A stretch of 64,000 nt of DNA from Winogradskyella sediminis. Lineage in GTDB: Bacteria; Bacteroidota; Bacteroidia; Flavobacteriales; Flavobacteriaceae. The notes below the pieces were generated by a model. That model was not told where the DNA came from, did not search any database, and saw nothing but the letters and a program-made list of their open reading frames with translations. The DNA lies in NCBI RefSeq assembly GCF_003387355.1, contig NZ_QUNH01000002.1, positions 165,606-229,605 of the forward strand, written 5' to 3'. Both the position numbers and the translations under genes were made by a program. Below are positions 36,167 to 45,712 of the stretch, one piece after another. How positions within the stretch are numbered: the first letter of the stretch is position 1; every line of letters starts with the position of its first letter.

Positions 36167-36709
36167 TTAATCTGAAGTTAAAAATGCTTCAATTTTTTTT
36201 GCTGCAATATGATAAGACGCCTTTAAAGCACCTTCACTAGTCTCTAAAATTTCAGCAATATCTTTATATTTTAAATCGTCAAAATAGCGCATATTAAAAA
36301 CCAGTTGTTGTTTCTCTGGTAAGGTTGCAATCGCTTTTTGTAACTTTAGCTGAATGTCATCTCCTTCAAAATAAACATCGGCTTGCAAATTGTTAATGGC
36401 TCTCGATTGGTGTTCTTCATTAGATATCTGTAAACGCTTTGCATTTTTATTAATGAGTGTAATAGATTCATTTGTCGCTATACGATACAACCAAGAAAAT
36501 AATTTGCTCTCTCCTTTAAAATTTTCAATATTACGATACACTTTTATAAAGGTGTTTTGAAGGGCATCATCTGCATCGTTATGATTAATTACAATTTTAC
36601 GGATATGCCAATACAAACGTTCTTTATAGAGTTGCAATAATTCTCTATAAGCCGCTTCTTTTGTAAGAGAGTTTTTTAAACGAGTTATAAGTTCCGATTC
36701 GTTAACCAA
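36167..36709 (-). CDS. ECF-type RNA polymerase sigma factor (cassette 2)
   Basis: 180 residues with sigma-2 (DDALQNTFIKVYRNIENFKG and FSWLYRIATNESITLINK) and sigma-4 (TLPEKQQLVFNMRYFDDLKY, TSEGALKASYHIAAKKIEAF). It points towards cassette 1 from the other side of the CotH/YHYH/SCO module. No CAAGT-N15-CATCTAAA motif was seen before it, so it may use another promoter class. Confidence 0.92.
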   Translation of the reverse strand: MVNESELITRLKNSLTKEAAYRELLQLYKERLYWHIRKIVINHNDADDALQNTFIKVYRNIENFKGESKLFSWLYRIATNESITLINKNAKRLQISNEEHQSRAINNLQADVYFEGDDIQLKLQKAIATLPEKQQLVFNMRYFDDLKYKDIAEILETSEGALKASYHIAAKKIEAFLTSD

Positions 36710-36862
36710 TGACTTTTATTTACTAGTAAGACTCTGAAATTTACTAAAAGTTTAATTGAAGTTTAAATAAAGATACTGTGTTTTTTAGTGTCCAATAATT
36801 ACTTTCTTAAAATCATTAAAACCGACAAAACGCACAAAATAACGATAAAATGTATATTTTTC

Positions 36863-36893
36863 TTGTATCATAGTGATTTTTAGTCTATGTTTG
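36863..36893 (+). promoter_or_regulatory. Orphan promoter
   Basis: TTG at 36863-36865 and TATGTTTG at 36886-36893, 20 bases apart, fit the -33/-7 consensus, with no gene downstream on this strand before a terminator. Confidence 0.55.
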
Positions 36894-36898
36894 CTTTA

Positions 36899-36980
36899 AG
36901 CTTAACCTATTATGGGTTATCAGTTCCCCAAATCTGATAACAAAAAAGAAGGATGTATAATTAATACATCCTTTTTTTTA
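36899..36980 (+). ncRNA. Candidate small RNA
   Basis: In the 359-base gap 36710-37068, an orphan promoter is followed by an approximately 80-base stretch with the stem GTTATCAG (36916-36923) / CTGATAAC (36934-36941) and a terminator stem AAGGATGTAT (36949-36958) / ATACATCCTT (36964-36973) plus Ts. This is the architecture of a short structured RNA. It resembles no named family I know. The terminator also serves the leftward ABC transporter gene. The rest of the gap is AT-rich and shows nothing else. Confidence 0.4.
36949..36980. terminator. Bidirectional hairpin terminator
   Basis: AAGGATGTAT pairs with ATACATCCTT over a 5-base loop, with A run before and T run after. Confidence 0.85.
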
Positions 36981-37068
36981 TCGTATACTTTTAGAAAAAT
37001 AAGATGGCTTAGTGCGTGGGATAATAACATACGCGTACCTTTTAAAGTTTTAAATCTTTGCTGAAAAA

Positions 37069-38904
37069 TTAGTCAAAACTCTGCATATCTACCAGTTTTT
37101 TATAGACTCCATTTTTAGCCATAAGTTCTGTATGTGTACCTTGTTCTGCTATTTCACCTTTTTGCATTACCACAATAAGATCCGCATTTTGAATTGTAGA
37201 AAGCCGATGCGCAATAACAATTGATGTTCTATTTTGCATCATTTTCTCTAAAGCATCTTGTACTAATTTTTCACTTTCGGTATCTAGAGCTGAGGTTGCT
37301 TCGTCTAATATCATTATTGGTGGATTTTTAAGCACTGCTCTTGCAATACTTAAGCGTTGTTTTTGACCACCAGATAATTTTCCACCAGAATCACCTATAT
37401 TAGTATGTATGCTTTGTGGTAAATCTTTAACAAATTCCCAAGCATTAGCTACCTTTAACGCATCGACGATTTCTTTGTCGGTAGCATCAATTTTACCTAT
37501 CTTTAAGTTATTGGCAACAGTGTCATTAAATAAGATAGAATCTTGAGTGACTAATCCCATTAAATTTCGCAACGAATACTTCGTTACATGTTTAATGTCA
37601 TCTCCATCAATAGTAATGGTACCTTGATTAACATCGTAAAACCGAGTAACTAAATTGGCAATTGTACTTTTTCCACTCCCAGATTGTCCTACTAGAGCTA
37701 CACTTTTGCCTTTAGGAACATTAAGTGAGAAATTTTTAAGCACCAAATCATCTTCATATTTAAAAGAAATTTGATTGAGTTTAAGCTCCGATTCAAAAGC
37801 TGTTTTTACTTTGGCATCACTTGGGTCTTTCACAATAGATTCCGTATTTAAAATATCTAAAACACGATCAGCAGAAGCATTACCAGATTTTACTTTATAG
37901 GAAGCTTTACTAATGGCTTTAGCTGGTGTTAAAATATTATAGGCTAGAGCCATGTAGGTTATAAACTGATCTGGAGTTAAGGTTTTATCAACCAAAACCA
38001 TTTGTCCTCCATACAGTAGAATAACAGCAATAACTACAATTCCTAAAAATTCAGATGTCGGTGATGCTAAATTCTGTCTATGAGCTAATTCGTTAGCAAA
38101 TTTGTACAGTCTTGAAGTTGATTTTTGAAAAGTGGAATTAAATCTATTCTCAGCGTTAAACCCTTTAATAACTTTTAAACCATTTAATGTTTCATCTAAA
38201 ACGGATAGAAATGAACCATTTTCTTCCTGTACTCGTTTAGAACGTTTCTTTAAGCTTTTACCAACTCTTGAGATTATAAATCCAGAAATTGGGATAAAAA
38301 TGAATACAAATATGGTAAGCTTTAGACTAATTGTAAACATTACAATAATGGTAAATATAATGGTCAAAGGTTCTCTGATGAGCAATTCTAAAATTGCTAA
38401 TAATGAATTTTGAATTTCATTAACATCACCTGATATTCTCGCTATAATATCACCTTTTCTTTTTTCTGAAAAATAGGATATAGGAAGCGTTACGGTTTTA
38501 TTATACAGTTCATTTCTTATGTCTTTTAAAATTCCGTTTCGAAGGTAGGCTAGGAAAAAGTTAGAAAAATATCCTGACGCATTTTTAAGTAGGAAGGTAG
38601 CTAAGACAACACAAATCATTAAAATTAAAACGCTGTATTGACCATCTGCTTGAATTTTTTGTGTTATGAAGAAATTTAAAGAGTCCTCTAAATAATCACC
38701 GTACTCTAAAATGCCGTCGTAATTAGTACGGATGGGCTTACTTGCAATTGGTTCTGCTGTTTTTAGCAAAACTTTTAACATTGGCATTAAAGAAACAAAT
38801 GATAAAGTCCCAAAGAGGGCGTATAGAATATTAAAGAAAATGTTTAGATAAGCATATTTCTTATAGGGGATAATAAACCGTGTTAACTTTTTTATATAGT
38901 CCAT
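37069..38904 (-). CDS. MsbA-like lipid ABC exporter
   Basis: 611 residues in one chain: six membrane helices (about 20-330) and a nucleotide-binding domain with Walker A VALVGQSGSGKST, signature LSGGQKQRLSIARAV, Walker B PIMILDEATSALD and the switch histidine in VIAHRLS. The half-transporter layout is that of MsbA, which flips lipid A across the inner membrane as a homodimer; a lipid or glycolipid substrate also suits the adjacent sugar genes. Ends the leftward DUF4199-GT2-phosphohexomutase-ABC run, 3 bases after the mutase gene. Confidence 0.9.
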   Translation of the reverse strand: MDYIKKLTRFIIPYKKYAYLNIFFNILYALFGTLSFVSLMPMLKVLLKTAEPIASKPIRTNYDGILEYGDYLEDSLNFFITQKIQADGQYSVLILMICVVLATFLLKNASGYFSNFFLAYLRNGILKDIRNELYNKTVTLPISYFSEKRKGDIIARISGDVNEIQNSLLAILELLIREPLTIIFTIIVMFTISLKLTIFVFIFIPISGFIISRVGKSLKKRSKRVQEENGSFLSVLDETLNGLKVIKGFNAENRFNSTFQKSTSRLYKFANELAHRQNLASPTSEFLGIVVIAVILLYGGQMVLVDKTLTPDQFITYMALAYNILTPAKAISKASYKVKSGNASADRVLDILNTESIVKDPSDAKVKTAFESELKLNQISFKYEDDLVLKNFSLNVPKGKSVALVGQSGSGKSTIANLVTRFYDVNQGTITIDGDDIKHVTKYSLRNLMGLVTQDSILFNDTVANNLKIGKIDATDKEIVDALKVANAWEFVKDLPQSIHTNIGDSGGKLSGGQKQRLSIARAVLKNPPIMILDEATSALDTESEKLVQDALEKMMQNRTSIVIAHRLSTIQNADLIVVMQKGEIAEQGTHTELMAKNGVYKKLVDMQSFD

Positions 38905-38907
38905 TAA

Positions 38908-40635
38908 TTATAATTTCATATCCTTTAGGATAGCTTCAATTCTGTCACCCAACAATTGCTCCGTTTTAGCAAAGTCCGACGAATTGTCTAATTCTGTGTT
39001 GACGCTAATATAGAATTTGATTTTTGGCTCTGTTCCACTTGGTCGTAATGCTATTTTACTTCCATTTTCAGTGTAATAAATTAATACATTAGATTTAGGA
39101 ATATCTAAAGGTGTTTCTTCATTAGAAAGGATGTTTTTTGATTTAGATACTAAGTAATCTTCTATTAAAACAACTTTTTCACCATTAATTTCAGTTAGAG
39201 GATTGTCTCTTGCATCAACCATCATTTGTTTAATTTCTAATGCACCTTCAATCCCTTTTTTCGTTAAGGATACTAATCGTTCTTTATAAAACCCGTGTTC
39301 TATATATAAATCAATTAGCTTTTGGTACATGGTTTTACCTTGCGCTTTTGCTTGTGCAGCAATTTCGCACGCTAATAGTGTAGAAGTGACAGCATCTTTA
39401 TCTCTTACAAAGTCACCAACCATAAATCCAAAACTCTCTTCTCCACCACCAACAAAATCCATGTCTGGGAAATCTTTAATCATTTTAGCAATCCATTTAA
39501 ATCCTGTAAGGCCAATTTTACATTCAACACCATACGCGTCTCCTAAAACAGACATCATCGGTGTTGATACTATTGTAGAAGCTATAAATTGGTTGTTATT
39601 AATTTTATTAGCGTTTTTCCATTGTCGAAGTAAGAAGTCGGTCATTAATACCATGGTTTGATTACCATTAAGTATCACCAACTCATTTTCTAAATTACGT
39701 ACCACAACTCCTAAACGGTCACAATCCGGATCCGTACCGATTACAATATCTCCTTCCACACGATCTGCTAATTCCATGGCCATTTTAAGTGCTTCTGGCT
39801 CTTCAGGATTAGGAGAAACAACTGTTGGAAAATCTCCATTTGGTTCTCGTTGCTCTTCTACAATATTTACATTGGTATATCCTGCACGTTTTAAGGTTTC
39901 TGGAATAGCTGTTATAGACGTTCCGTGCAATGAGGTAAATACAACATTTAAGTTGGCCTTAGCTTCAGCTGGTGTATTAAAACTTCCATTATTAATAGAG
40001 GCTTCAATAAAAACATTATCTACATCTTTACCTATATATTGTATTAAATCGGAATTAGATTCAAATTTAATTTCAGAATAATTTATACGATTAATCTCTG
40101 CGATAACACCAGCATCTTGAGGTGGTACTAATTGCCCTCCATCTTGCCAATATACTTTATAACCGTTATATTCTGGTGGATTATGTGATGCAGTAAGCAC
40201 AATACCACAATGACAGTTGAGGTGCTTTAATGCAAATGATAATTCTGGAGTAGGTCGTAATTCTTCAAATAAATAAACTTGTATACCATTGGCAGAAAAT
40301 ACATCAGCAACCAGTTTTCCGAAGATTTGACTGTTATGTCTGCAATCGTATGCAATTGAAACTTTTACGTCTTCACCAGGAAATTGTTCTTTTAAATAAT
40401 TACTTAAGCCTTGGGTGTTTTTTCCTAAGGTATATTTATTTATTCTGTTGGTGCCAAGTCCCATTATACCTCTCATACCTCCAGTTCCAAATTCAAGATC
40501 TTTATAAAAGCTCTCTTCTAATTCTTTTGGGTTAGAAGCCATCATGTTTTTAATTTCTTTTTGAGAGTCTTCATCAAAATGTGGTGTTAACCACGCGTTT
40601 ACACGTTCTAAAATTTCTGGTTTTATATGTATCAT
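38908..40635 (-). CDS. Phosphoglucomutase/phosphomannomutase
   Basis: 575 residues from the ATG at 40633-40635, which gives the usual [14 protein letters not shown]-terminus; a longer frame would add 11 hydrophobic residues not seen in the family. The phospho-serine loop [16 protein letters not shown], metal loop [10 protein letters not shown], sugar loop [12 protein letters not shown] and phosphate loop [12 protein letters not shown] are present. It interconverts hexose 1- and 6-phosphates for sugar nucleotide supply. Operon with the GT2 and exporter genes. Confidence 0.95.
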   Translation of the reverse strand: MIHIKPEILERVNAWLTPHFDEDSQKEIKNMMASNPKELEESFYKDLEFGTGGMRGIMGLGTNRINKYTLGKNTQGLSNYLKEQFPGEDVKVSIAYDCRHNSQIFGKLVADVFSANGIQVYLFEELRPTPELSFALKHLNCHCGIVLTASHNPPEYNGYKVYWQDGGQLVPPQDAGVIAEINRINYSEIKFESNSDLIQYIGKDVDNVFIEASINNGSFNTPAEAKANLNVVFTSLHGTSITAIPETLKRAGYTNVNIVEEQREPNGDFPTVVSPNPEEPEALKMAMELADRVEGDIVIGTDPDCDRLGVVVRNLENELVILNGNQTMVLMTDFLLRQWKNANKINNNQFIASTIVSTPMMSVLGDAYGVECKIGLTGFKWIAKMIKDFPDMDFVGGGEESFGFMVGDFVRDKDAVTSTLLACEIAAQAKAQGKTMYQKLIDLYIEHGFYKERLVSLTKKGIEGALEIKQMMVDARDNPLTEINGEKVVLIEDYLVSKSKNILSNEETPLDIPKSNVLIYYTENGSKIALRPSGTEPKIKFYISVNTELDNSSDFAKTEQLLGDRIEAILKDMKL

Positions 40636-40708
40636 GGATAAAATGGATTTATTAACAAAAATAAACAATTCAATATTTTTATATGTTTTGTAAAGCTACA
40701 AAATTGTA

Positions 40709-41662
40709 CTAAGGAGTTAGATTCAAATGTTCCTTTATAAAGTAGCGTTGTTGCTGTCGGTTGGTACGGAGAATAAGTTCTCCTAAAAAGCCTGCAATAA
40801 ATAATTGAGAGCCAATAATCATGGTGGCTAAGGCAATGTAAAATTGCGGTCTGTCGGTTATTAGTCGTCCCGTTGGGTTTAGAAATAATTTGTCTATTCC
40901 TAAATAAGTGGCAAAGCAAAAACCGATAAAAAACATAATTACACCTAGTGCACCAAATAAATGCATTGGTCGTTTTCCAAAATGAGATACAAACCAAATA
41001 GTTATAAGGTCTAAAAATCCGTTTGCAAAACGATTCATCCCAAATTTGGTATGTCCGTATTTTCGTGCTTGGTGCTGTACTATTTTTTCTCCTATAGTAG
41101 TGAATCCTGCGTTTTTAGCAAGTACCGGAATATAGCGATGCATTTCTCCATAAACATCAATATGTTTTACAACGGTATTGCTGTAGGCTTTTAGGCCGCA
41201 GTTAAAATCATTTAAAGTAACTCCAGAGGTCCGTCTTGCTGCCCAATTAAATAATTTTGAAGGTAGGTTTTTAGAGAAATAGGAATCATAGCGCTTCTTT
41301 TTCCAACCAGATACAAGGTCGTATCCATCTGAAATAATCATTTTAAAAAGTTCAGGGATTTCCTCAGGATTGTCTTGTAGGTCGGCATCCATTGTTATCA
41401 CAACATCTCCTTCGGCTTTAGCAAAACCAGCATGTAAGGCTTGCGATTTTCCAAAGTTTTTAAGAAACTTAATGCCTTTTACCTTAGGATTAATTTCACT
41501 AAGTTCAGAGATAATTTGCCATGATTTATCAGTACTACCATCATCTATAAAAAGAATTTCATAAGAATACTGATTGGATAGCATTACTGATACTATCCAA
41601 TCATGTAGTTCTTTTAAAGATTCTTCTTCGTTAAGTAGTGGAATTACTACTGATATATCCAT
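40709..41662 (-). CDS. GT2-family glycosyltransferase with two C-terminal membrane helices
   Basis: 317 residues of the DPM1/GtrB/ArnC type: VVIPLLNEEESLKELHDWI at the start, DADLQDNPEEIPEL (DxD region), GLKAYSNTVVKHI, and a C-terminal pair of membrane helices (about 235-255 and 270-290). Such enzymes load a sugar onto undecaprenyl phosphate. The mutase and the MsbA-like exporter downstream fit a glycolipid or polysaccharide path. Confidence 0.92.
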   Translation of the reverse strand: MDISVVIPLLNEEESLKELHDWIVSVMLSNQYSYEILFIDDGSTDKSWQIISELSEINPKVKGIKFLKNFGKSQALHAGFAKAEGDVVITMDADLQDNPEEIPELFKMIISDGYDLVSGWKKKRYDSYFSKNLPSKLFNWAARRTSGVTLNDFNCGLKAYSNTVVKHIDVYGEMHRYIPVLAKNAGFTTIGEKIVQHQARKYGHTKFGMNRFANGFLDLITIWFVSHFGKRPMHLFGALGVIMFFIGFCFATYLGIDKLFLNPTGRLITDRPQFYIALATMIIGSQLFIAGFLGELILRTNRQQQRYFIKEHLNLTP

Positions 41663-41706
41663 ATGATTTTGCTATAATTTCTACACTTCAAAAATAAAGA
41701 AATTAT

Positions 41707-42240
41707 TTAAGCTACGTTTGGATCTTTTCTTTTTGTAGCCGCTGCAACAATAAGTCCGACGATACTAAATCCTACAAGTTGGTAAGCAATAGATTTGATA
41801 GTATTGGTTAACGAAAAGAAATTTTCTTCTTTCTGCATTTGTTCCAATGCTTCATCAATGGATGCCTGTGGTGCACCAAACTTTTCCATCATAGCTAATT
41901 GATTGTCTATTATTTTTTGCTGAAGAATACTGGCAGCCTCTGTGTCTACAATATTAAAAATGATAAAACCGATAACCGCAGGAATTGATATTCCAATCGC
42001 AATGGTGATAAAAAAAGCAGTGAATGCTTCTTTAAAACTTATAAAACCACCTAAGAGTTTTTTAGCTTTTATCGCAGATATGATACCAAAAATAATTACT
42101 AAAAACATCTGACCAATTCCAAACCACCATGCTGTAAACAAGTCGAGGTAAACAGCATACCCAATAATTGTAAACGATGATAGTATAAGTGCTAAATACA
42201 ACCCTAAATTAACGGCCGAAGATTTCATAGATTTATCCAT
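41707..42240 (-). CDS. DUF4199-family membrane protein
   Basis: 177 residues from the ATG at 42238-42240; a longer frame adds residues with no family support. Four membrane helices (FTIIGYAVYLDLFTAWW region, FLVIIFGIISAIKA, FFITIAIGISIPAVIGF, VGFSIVGLIVAAAT) and a short soluble helical loop (IDNQLAMMEKFGAPQ) define DUF4199 of Bacteroidota. Function unknown. The minus-strand -7 box TAACTTTG is at 42280-42287. First gene of the leftward glycolipid run. Confidence 0.82.
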   Translation of the reverse strand: MDKSMKSSAVNLGLYLALILSSFTIIGYAVYLDLFTAWWFGIGQMFLVIIFGIISAIKAKKLLGGFISFKEAFTAFFITIAIGISIPAVIGFIIFNIVDTEAASILQQKIIDNQLAMMEKFGAPQASIDEALEQMQKEENFFSLTNTIKSIAYQLVGFSIVGLIVAAATKRKDPNVA

Positions 42241-42331
42241 AATATTTGTAAGTTTTTGGTTTATTAGTTGGTTAGTACCCAAAGTTACATAAATGTTACA
42301 TATATTTGCTAAATAAATTTTGTGAAAAAGA

Positions 42332-42361
42332 TTGTAGATTTATAAATTTTACTTAAATTTG
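42332..42361 (+). promoter_or_regulatory. Promoter of the L31 gene
   Basis: TTG at 42332-42334, 19 bases, TAAATTTG at 42354-42361; the start codon follows at 42399. Confidence 0.75.
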
Positions 42362-42398
42362 CACCTCGAAAAATCGAATACATTAAAAGCATTTAGCG

Positions 42399-42650
42399 AT
42401 GAAAGCAGGAATACATCCAGAAAATTATAGAGTAGTAGCGTTTAAAGATATGTCTAACGAAGAGGTATATTTAACTAAGTCTACAGCTGATACAAACGAA
42501 ACTATCGATGTTGATGGTACTGAATATCCATTGGTAAAATTGGAAATTTCTAGAACATCTCATCCATTCTATACAGGTAAATCTAAATTAGTTGATACAG
42601 CTGGTCGTATTGACAAGTTCAAAAATAAATATGCTAAGTTTAAAAAATAA
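42399..42650 (+). CDS. rpmE2: 50S ribosomal protein L31, type B
   Basis: 83 residues of the long, cysteine-free L31 type ([20 protein letters not shown] and [20 protein letters not shown]). The lack of any cysteine shows it does not use zinc. Single-gene unit with a strong consensus promoter and terminator. Confidence 0.97.
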   Translation: MKAGIHPENYRVVAFKDMSNEEVYLTKSTADTNETIDVDGTEYPLVKLEISRTSHPFYTGKSKLVDTAGRIDKFKNKYAKFKK

Positions 42651-42670
42651 ACTTCGCTTACCAATATATA

Positions 42671-42705
42671 AAAAAGCCTTTCTGTCATCAGAAAGGCTTT
42701 TTTAT
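42671..42705. terminator. Hairpin terminator after L31
   Basis: AAAAAGCCTTTCTG at 42671-42684 pairs perfectly with CAGAAAGGCTTTTT at 42689-42702 over a TCAT loop. Confidence 0.92.
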
Positions 42706-42798
42706 TTTACGTAATTAGGTTACTTTTGGTATCGTAATTAAGTTCGTTTTATAGAGACTCAACATCCACAACGTTAACTTCTAACTTTAATACATACA

Positions 42799-43974
42799 AT
42801 GAATTATATATTATTTGATGGTCCATACCGCAATAATCTTTTGCCATTTACCTTTACCAGACCAGTTGCAGACCTAAGGGTGGGGATTTTAACCATACGC
42901 CAAAAATGGGAATCGTATATTGAATATACCACAACAACGGTTACTGAAGATTACTTGGCAGATAAGTTTCCGATGGTAGAAATGGAAAATAATATTATGA
43001 TTAACGCTTCTTTTCTTCCTAACTTGGAAGTTGTAGAAGTTGTAAAAAATCTAAAACATCACCAAGCATTGTTTAAAGGTGAAGATGTCATTGCGTTTTT
43101 CATTAAAGAAGGAGAAGAGGTAACGGATTTTTCAACTTTTGAAGCTATAGAATTTGAAGGTGATCTTTTAAAAATTGAACATACTTGGGATATTTTTGCG
43201 CTCAACGGAGAGGCCATTGTTGAAGATTTTAACCTGATTACAAAGGATAGACAATCTGAACCAATTCCAGCTTCCATTAATACCATTAATCCTGAACACA
43301 TTTTTATTGAAAAAGGAGCCACGTTAAATTTTGCAACACTTAATGCGAGTTCTGGACCTATTTATATAGGTAGAGATTCTGAAGTCATGGAGGGATCTAT
43401 TGTAAGAGGACCTTTTGCTTTGTGCAATAATGCGACGCTAAAAATGGCTAGTAAAATTTATGGAGCAACAACGGTGGGGCCACATAGTAAAGTAGGTGGT
43501 GAGGTCAGTAACGCTGTTATTTTTGGATTCTCTAATAAAGGGCATGATGGGTTTTTAGGAAATTCTGTATTAGGTGAATGGTGTAATCTTGGAGCAGACA
43601 CAAATACTAGTAATTTAAAAAATAATTATGCAGAAGTTAGACTGTGGGACTATAAAACTGAAGGCTTTGCTAAAACAGGCTTACAATTTTGTGGATTAAT
43701 GATGGGTGATCATAGTAAGTGTGGTATTAATACAATGTTTAATACCGGAACTGTCGTTGGTGTCAGTGCTAATATTTTTGGTAGTGGTTTTCCTAGAAAC
43801 TTTGTGCCGAGTTTTTCTTGGGGTGGAAGCAAAGGATTTGTAACTTATAAAACGAACAAAGCTTTTGAGGTTGCAGAAGTTGTTATGAAACGGCGAAAAG
43901 AAGAATTTACCGAATTAGATGAAGCGATATTAACCCATGTTTTTGAAGAAACCAGCCAATATCGAAAAAATTAA
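42799..43974 (+). CDS. GlmU-like sugar nucleotidyltransferase/acyltransferase
   Basis: 391 residues in the Bacteroidota GlmU-like family: a degenerate N-terminal nucleotidyltransferase-like half (YILFDGPYRNNLLPFTFTRP, VADLRVGILTIRQKWE) and a left-handed beta-helix half (ASSGPIYIGRDSEVMEGSIV, GEWCNLGADTNTSNLK, SKCGINTMFNTGTVVG). The second half resembles UDP-GlcNAc-forming GlmU and related acetyltransferases. The exact substrate is uncertain. Follows L31 after its terminator and so has its own transcript. Confidence 0.8.
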   Translation: MNYILFDGPYRNNLLPFTFTRPVADLRVGILTIRQKWESYIEYTTTTVTEDYLADKFPMVEMENNIMINASFLPNLEVVEVVKNLKHHQALFKGEDVIAFFIKEGEEVTDFSTFEAIEFEGDLLKIEHTWDIFALNGEAIVEDFNLITKDRQSEPIPASINTINPEHIFIEKGATLNFATLNASSGPIYIGRDSEVMEGSIVRGPFALCNNATLKMASKIYGATTVGPHSKVGGEVSNAVIFGFSNKGHDGFLGNSVLGEWCNLGADTNTSNLKNNYAEVRLWDYKTEGFAKTGLQFCGLMMGDHSKCGINTMFNTGTVVGVSANIFGSGFPRNFVPSFSWGGSKGFVTYKTNKAFEVAEVVMKRRKEEFTELDEAILTHVFEETSQYRKN

Positions 43975-44017
43975 AATATCATCTTAAAGTTGCGTTTTCA
44001 ATGGTACCTCAGTGATT

Positions 44018-45667
44018 TTAATTTTTGAGTTTAGTCTTTTTTACGGATTTTAGTTCAAGTAGATTGGTGGCATTAATACCCAAGCCTGTCACATTTTTTC
44101 TTGTAAATCTTACAACTTCATCATAAAACATAGGCACTATTGGAGCAGAAGCCATAATTAAAGAATCCATTTTAGTATATAGGGCTATTCGCTTTTCTGA
44201 GTCTGTTTCTAAATAAGCTGCTTCATACATTTTATCGAATTCTGCATGGTTAAAGTGTGTGTAATTTGGTCCTTTTGGTGCGAAATTTTTACTATAAAAT
44301 AAAGACAAATAGTTTTCCGCATCAGGATAATCGGCTATCCAACTCGCTCTAAAGAAATCGACATGCCCATTGGCCTTTGCATCTTTTAAGCTGGAAGGAG
44401 GAATTACATCAATAGTAACTGCTAATCCTGTTTTTTGAAGTTCTCGTTGAATAAATTCACAAAAACTGAGGTAATTGCTTGTTGTGGTTAATGTAATTTC
44501 AGGGTTTAAAATTCCTGTTTCGGTTTTAAATTCGGTGATTAATTGTTTTGCTAAGTCCGGATTGTATTCAAAACCTATAGTAGCGTCATAGCCAGGCAAG
44601 CCTTTTGGAATAAAACCACCATTTGCAGGTATTCCTATACCATTTCTTAAATATGTCATCATTTTTTGTCTATCAAAACCAAGGTTAATCGCTTTTCTTA
44701 ACTTTAAGGATTGTATAGGGGTGATTTCTGAATCCATATAAAACGCCAGATATTCTGTATTTAGGTATGGTCCACGAATCATCTTAACATCATTAGAATA
44801 GTTGGGTTTTAATTGCCCTATACTAGTTAAAATTTCATCTTTATAAGAGCTGTCTAAACCTGAAACAAAATCAATATTACCTTGTGCAAATTGTAGAAAT
44901 TCACTTTGCTTGTCGGGTAAGAAAGTTATAGCAACAGCTTCGAGATAAGGGAGTTGTTGCTCTGTATCGTCTGTTTCAAAATAGTTGTCGTTACGTCTAA
45001 AAATTAATTTTAAGTTTTCTTCCCAACGTTTAAATTTAAAAGGGCCTGTGCCTATGGGATGTGACCTAAAATTAGTGCCATAATGTTCTATAATTTCTTT
45101 TGGCACTACAGAACAATATTTCATGGTTAGTAAACCTAAATATGCAGGAAACGCTTGTTTTAATTTAATTTGAAAGGTAGAATCATTAAGCGCAGAAAAG
45201 TTCTCAACCTTATTTAATACCCAACTTCCTGGCGAAGCTATCGCTTTATCTTTTAAACGATTAAAACTATATTCAAAATCTGAAGCTCTTACAGTTCTAG
45301 TAGAATCGGGCTTATTAGAAGAATTGGAAACACCAAACAGTTCGTGTTTATGAAAAAATACGTCATCTCTAAGCGTAAATGTATAAGTTTTAGCACTGTC
45401 TGTAATTGTCCAACTTTTAGCAATACAGGGTTTTACATTAAGTTGGTCGTCCATTTGCACCAATCCATTAAATAATTGATGGGTAGCCCAAATATCTGCT
45501 AAATCCTTTGAAAATGCTGGGTCTAGTGAGCCTATGTTTTTATGCTCGTTATACCTAAACACGAGATGGTCCTTTGACGTGCTTTGGTTTGAAGTACAAG
45601 AAAATAGTACCAAAAAGCTTATTATAAAAAGCAATCTATTGAATAAGAATGGTGTGAGTTTTAGCAT
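44018..45667 (-). CDS. Peptide-binding lipoprotein of an ABC transporter (SBP_bac_5)
   Basis: 549 residues from the ATG at 45665-45667, which begins the lipoprotein signal (LLFIISFLVLFSCTSN). Solute-binding family 5 features are clear: SLDPAFSKDLADIWATHQLF at the start, SHPIGTGPFKF, LRKAINLGFDRQKM and the C-terminal FFRASWIADYPDAENYL. No permease or ATPase gene is adjacent, as is common for these proteins in Bacteroidota. It probably captures oligopeptides or sugars in the periplasm. Divergent from mtaB over 45 bases. Confidence 0.9.
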   Translation of the reverse strand: MLKLTPFLFNRLLFIISFLVLFSCTSNQSTSKDHLVFRYNEHKNIGSLDPAFSKDLADIWATHQLFNGLVQMDDQLNVKPCIAKSWTITDSAKTYTFTLRDDVFFHKHELFGVSNSSNKPDSTRTVRASDFEYSFNRLKDKAIASPGSWVLNKVENFSALNDSTFQIKLKQAFPAYLGLLTMKYCSVVPKEIIEHYGTNFRSHPIGTGPFKFKRWEENLKLIFRRNDNYFETDDTEQQLPYLEAVAITFLPDKQSEFLQFAQGNIDFVSGLDSSYKDEILTSIGQLKPNYSNDVKMIRGPYLNTEYLAFYMDSEITPIQSLKLRKAINLGFDRQKMMTYLRNGIGIPANGGFIPKGLPGYDATIGFEYNPDLAKQLITEFKTETGILNPEITLTTTSNYLSFCEFIQRELQKTGLAVTIDVIPPSSLKDAKANGHVDFFRASWIADYPDAENYLSLFYSKNFAPKGPNYTHFNHAEFDKMYEAAYLETDSEKRIALYTKMDSLIMASAPIVPMFYDEVVRFTRKNVTGLGINATNLLELKSVKKTKLKN

Positions 45668-45682
45668 ATAACTTATATGTTG

Positions 45683-45690
45683 TAAATTTG
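45683..45690 (+). promoter_or_regulatory. -7 box of mtaB
   Basis: TAAATTTG matches TAnnTTTG, 22 bases before the mtaB ATG. It is inside the divergent spacer next to the peptide-binding gene. Confidence 0.6.
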
Positions 45691-45712
45691 CCAACTTGGT
45701 AAAAGTACAAGA

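Noticed and set aside
36912..37061. An ATG-started frame of 49 codons in the gene-free gap
   Set aside because: It reads through the strong terminator hairpin and its composition is not protein-like; the RNA reading is preferred.
40632..40997. A 121-codon minus-strand frame at the end of the GT2 gene
   Set aside because: It overlaps the GT2 C-terminal region in another frame and contains no family motif; the GT2 frame is well supported.
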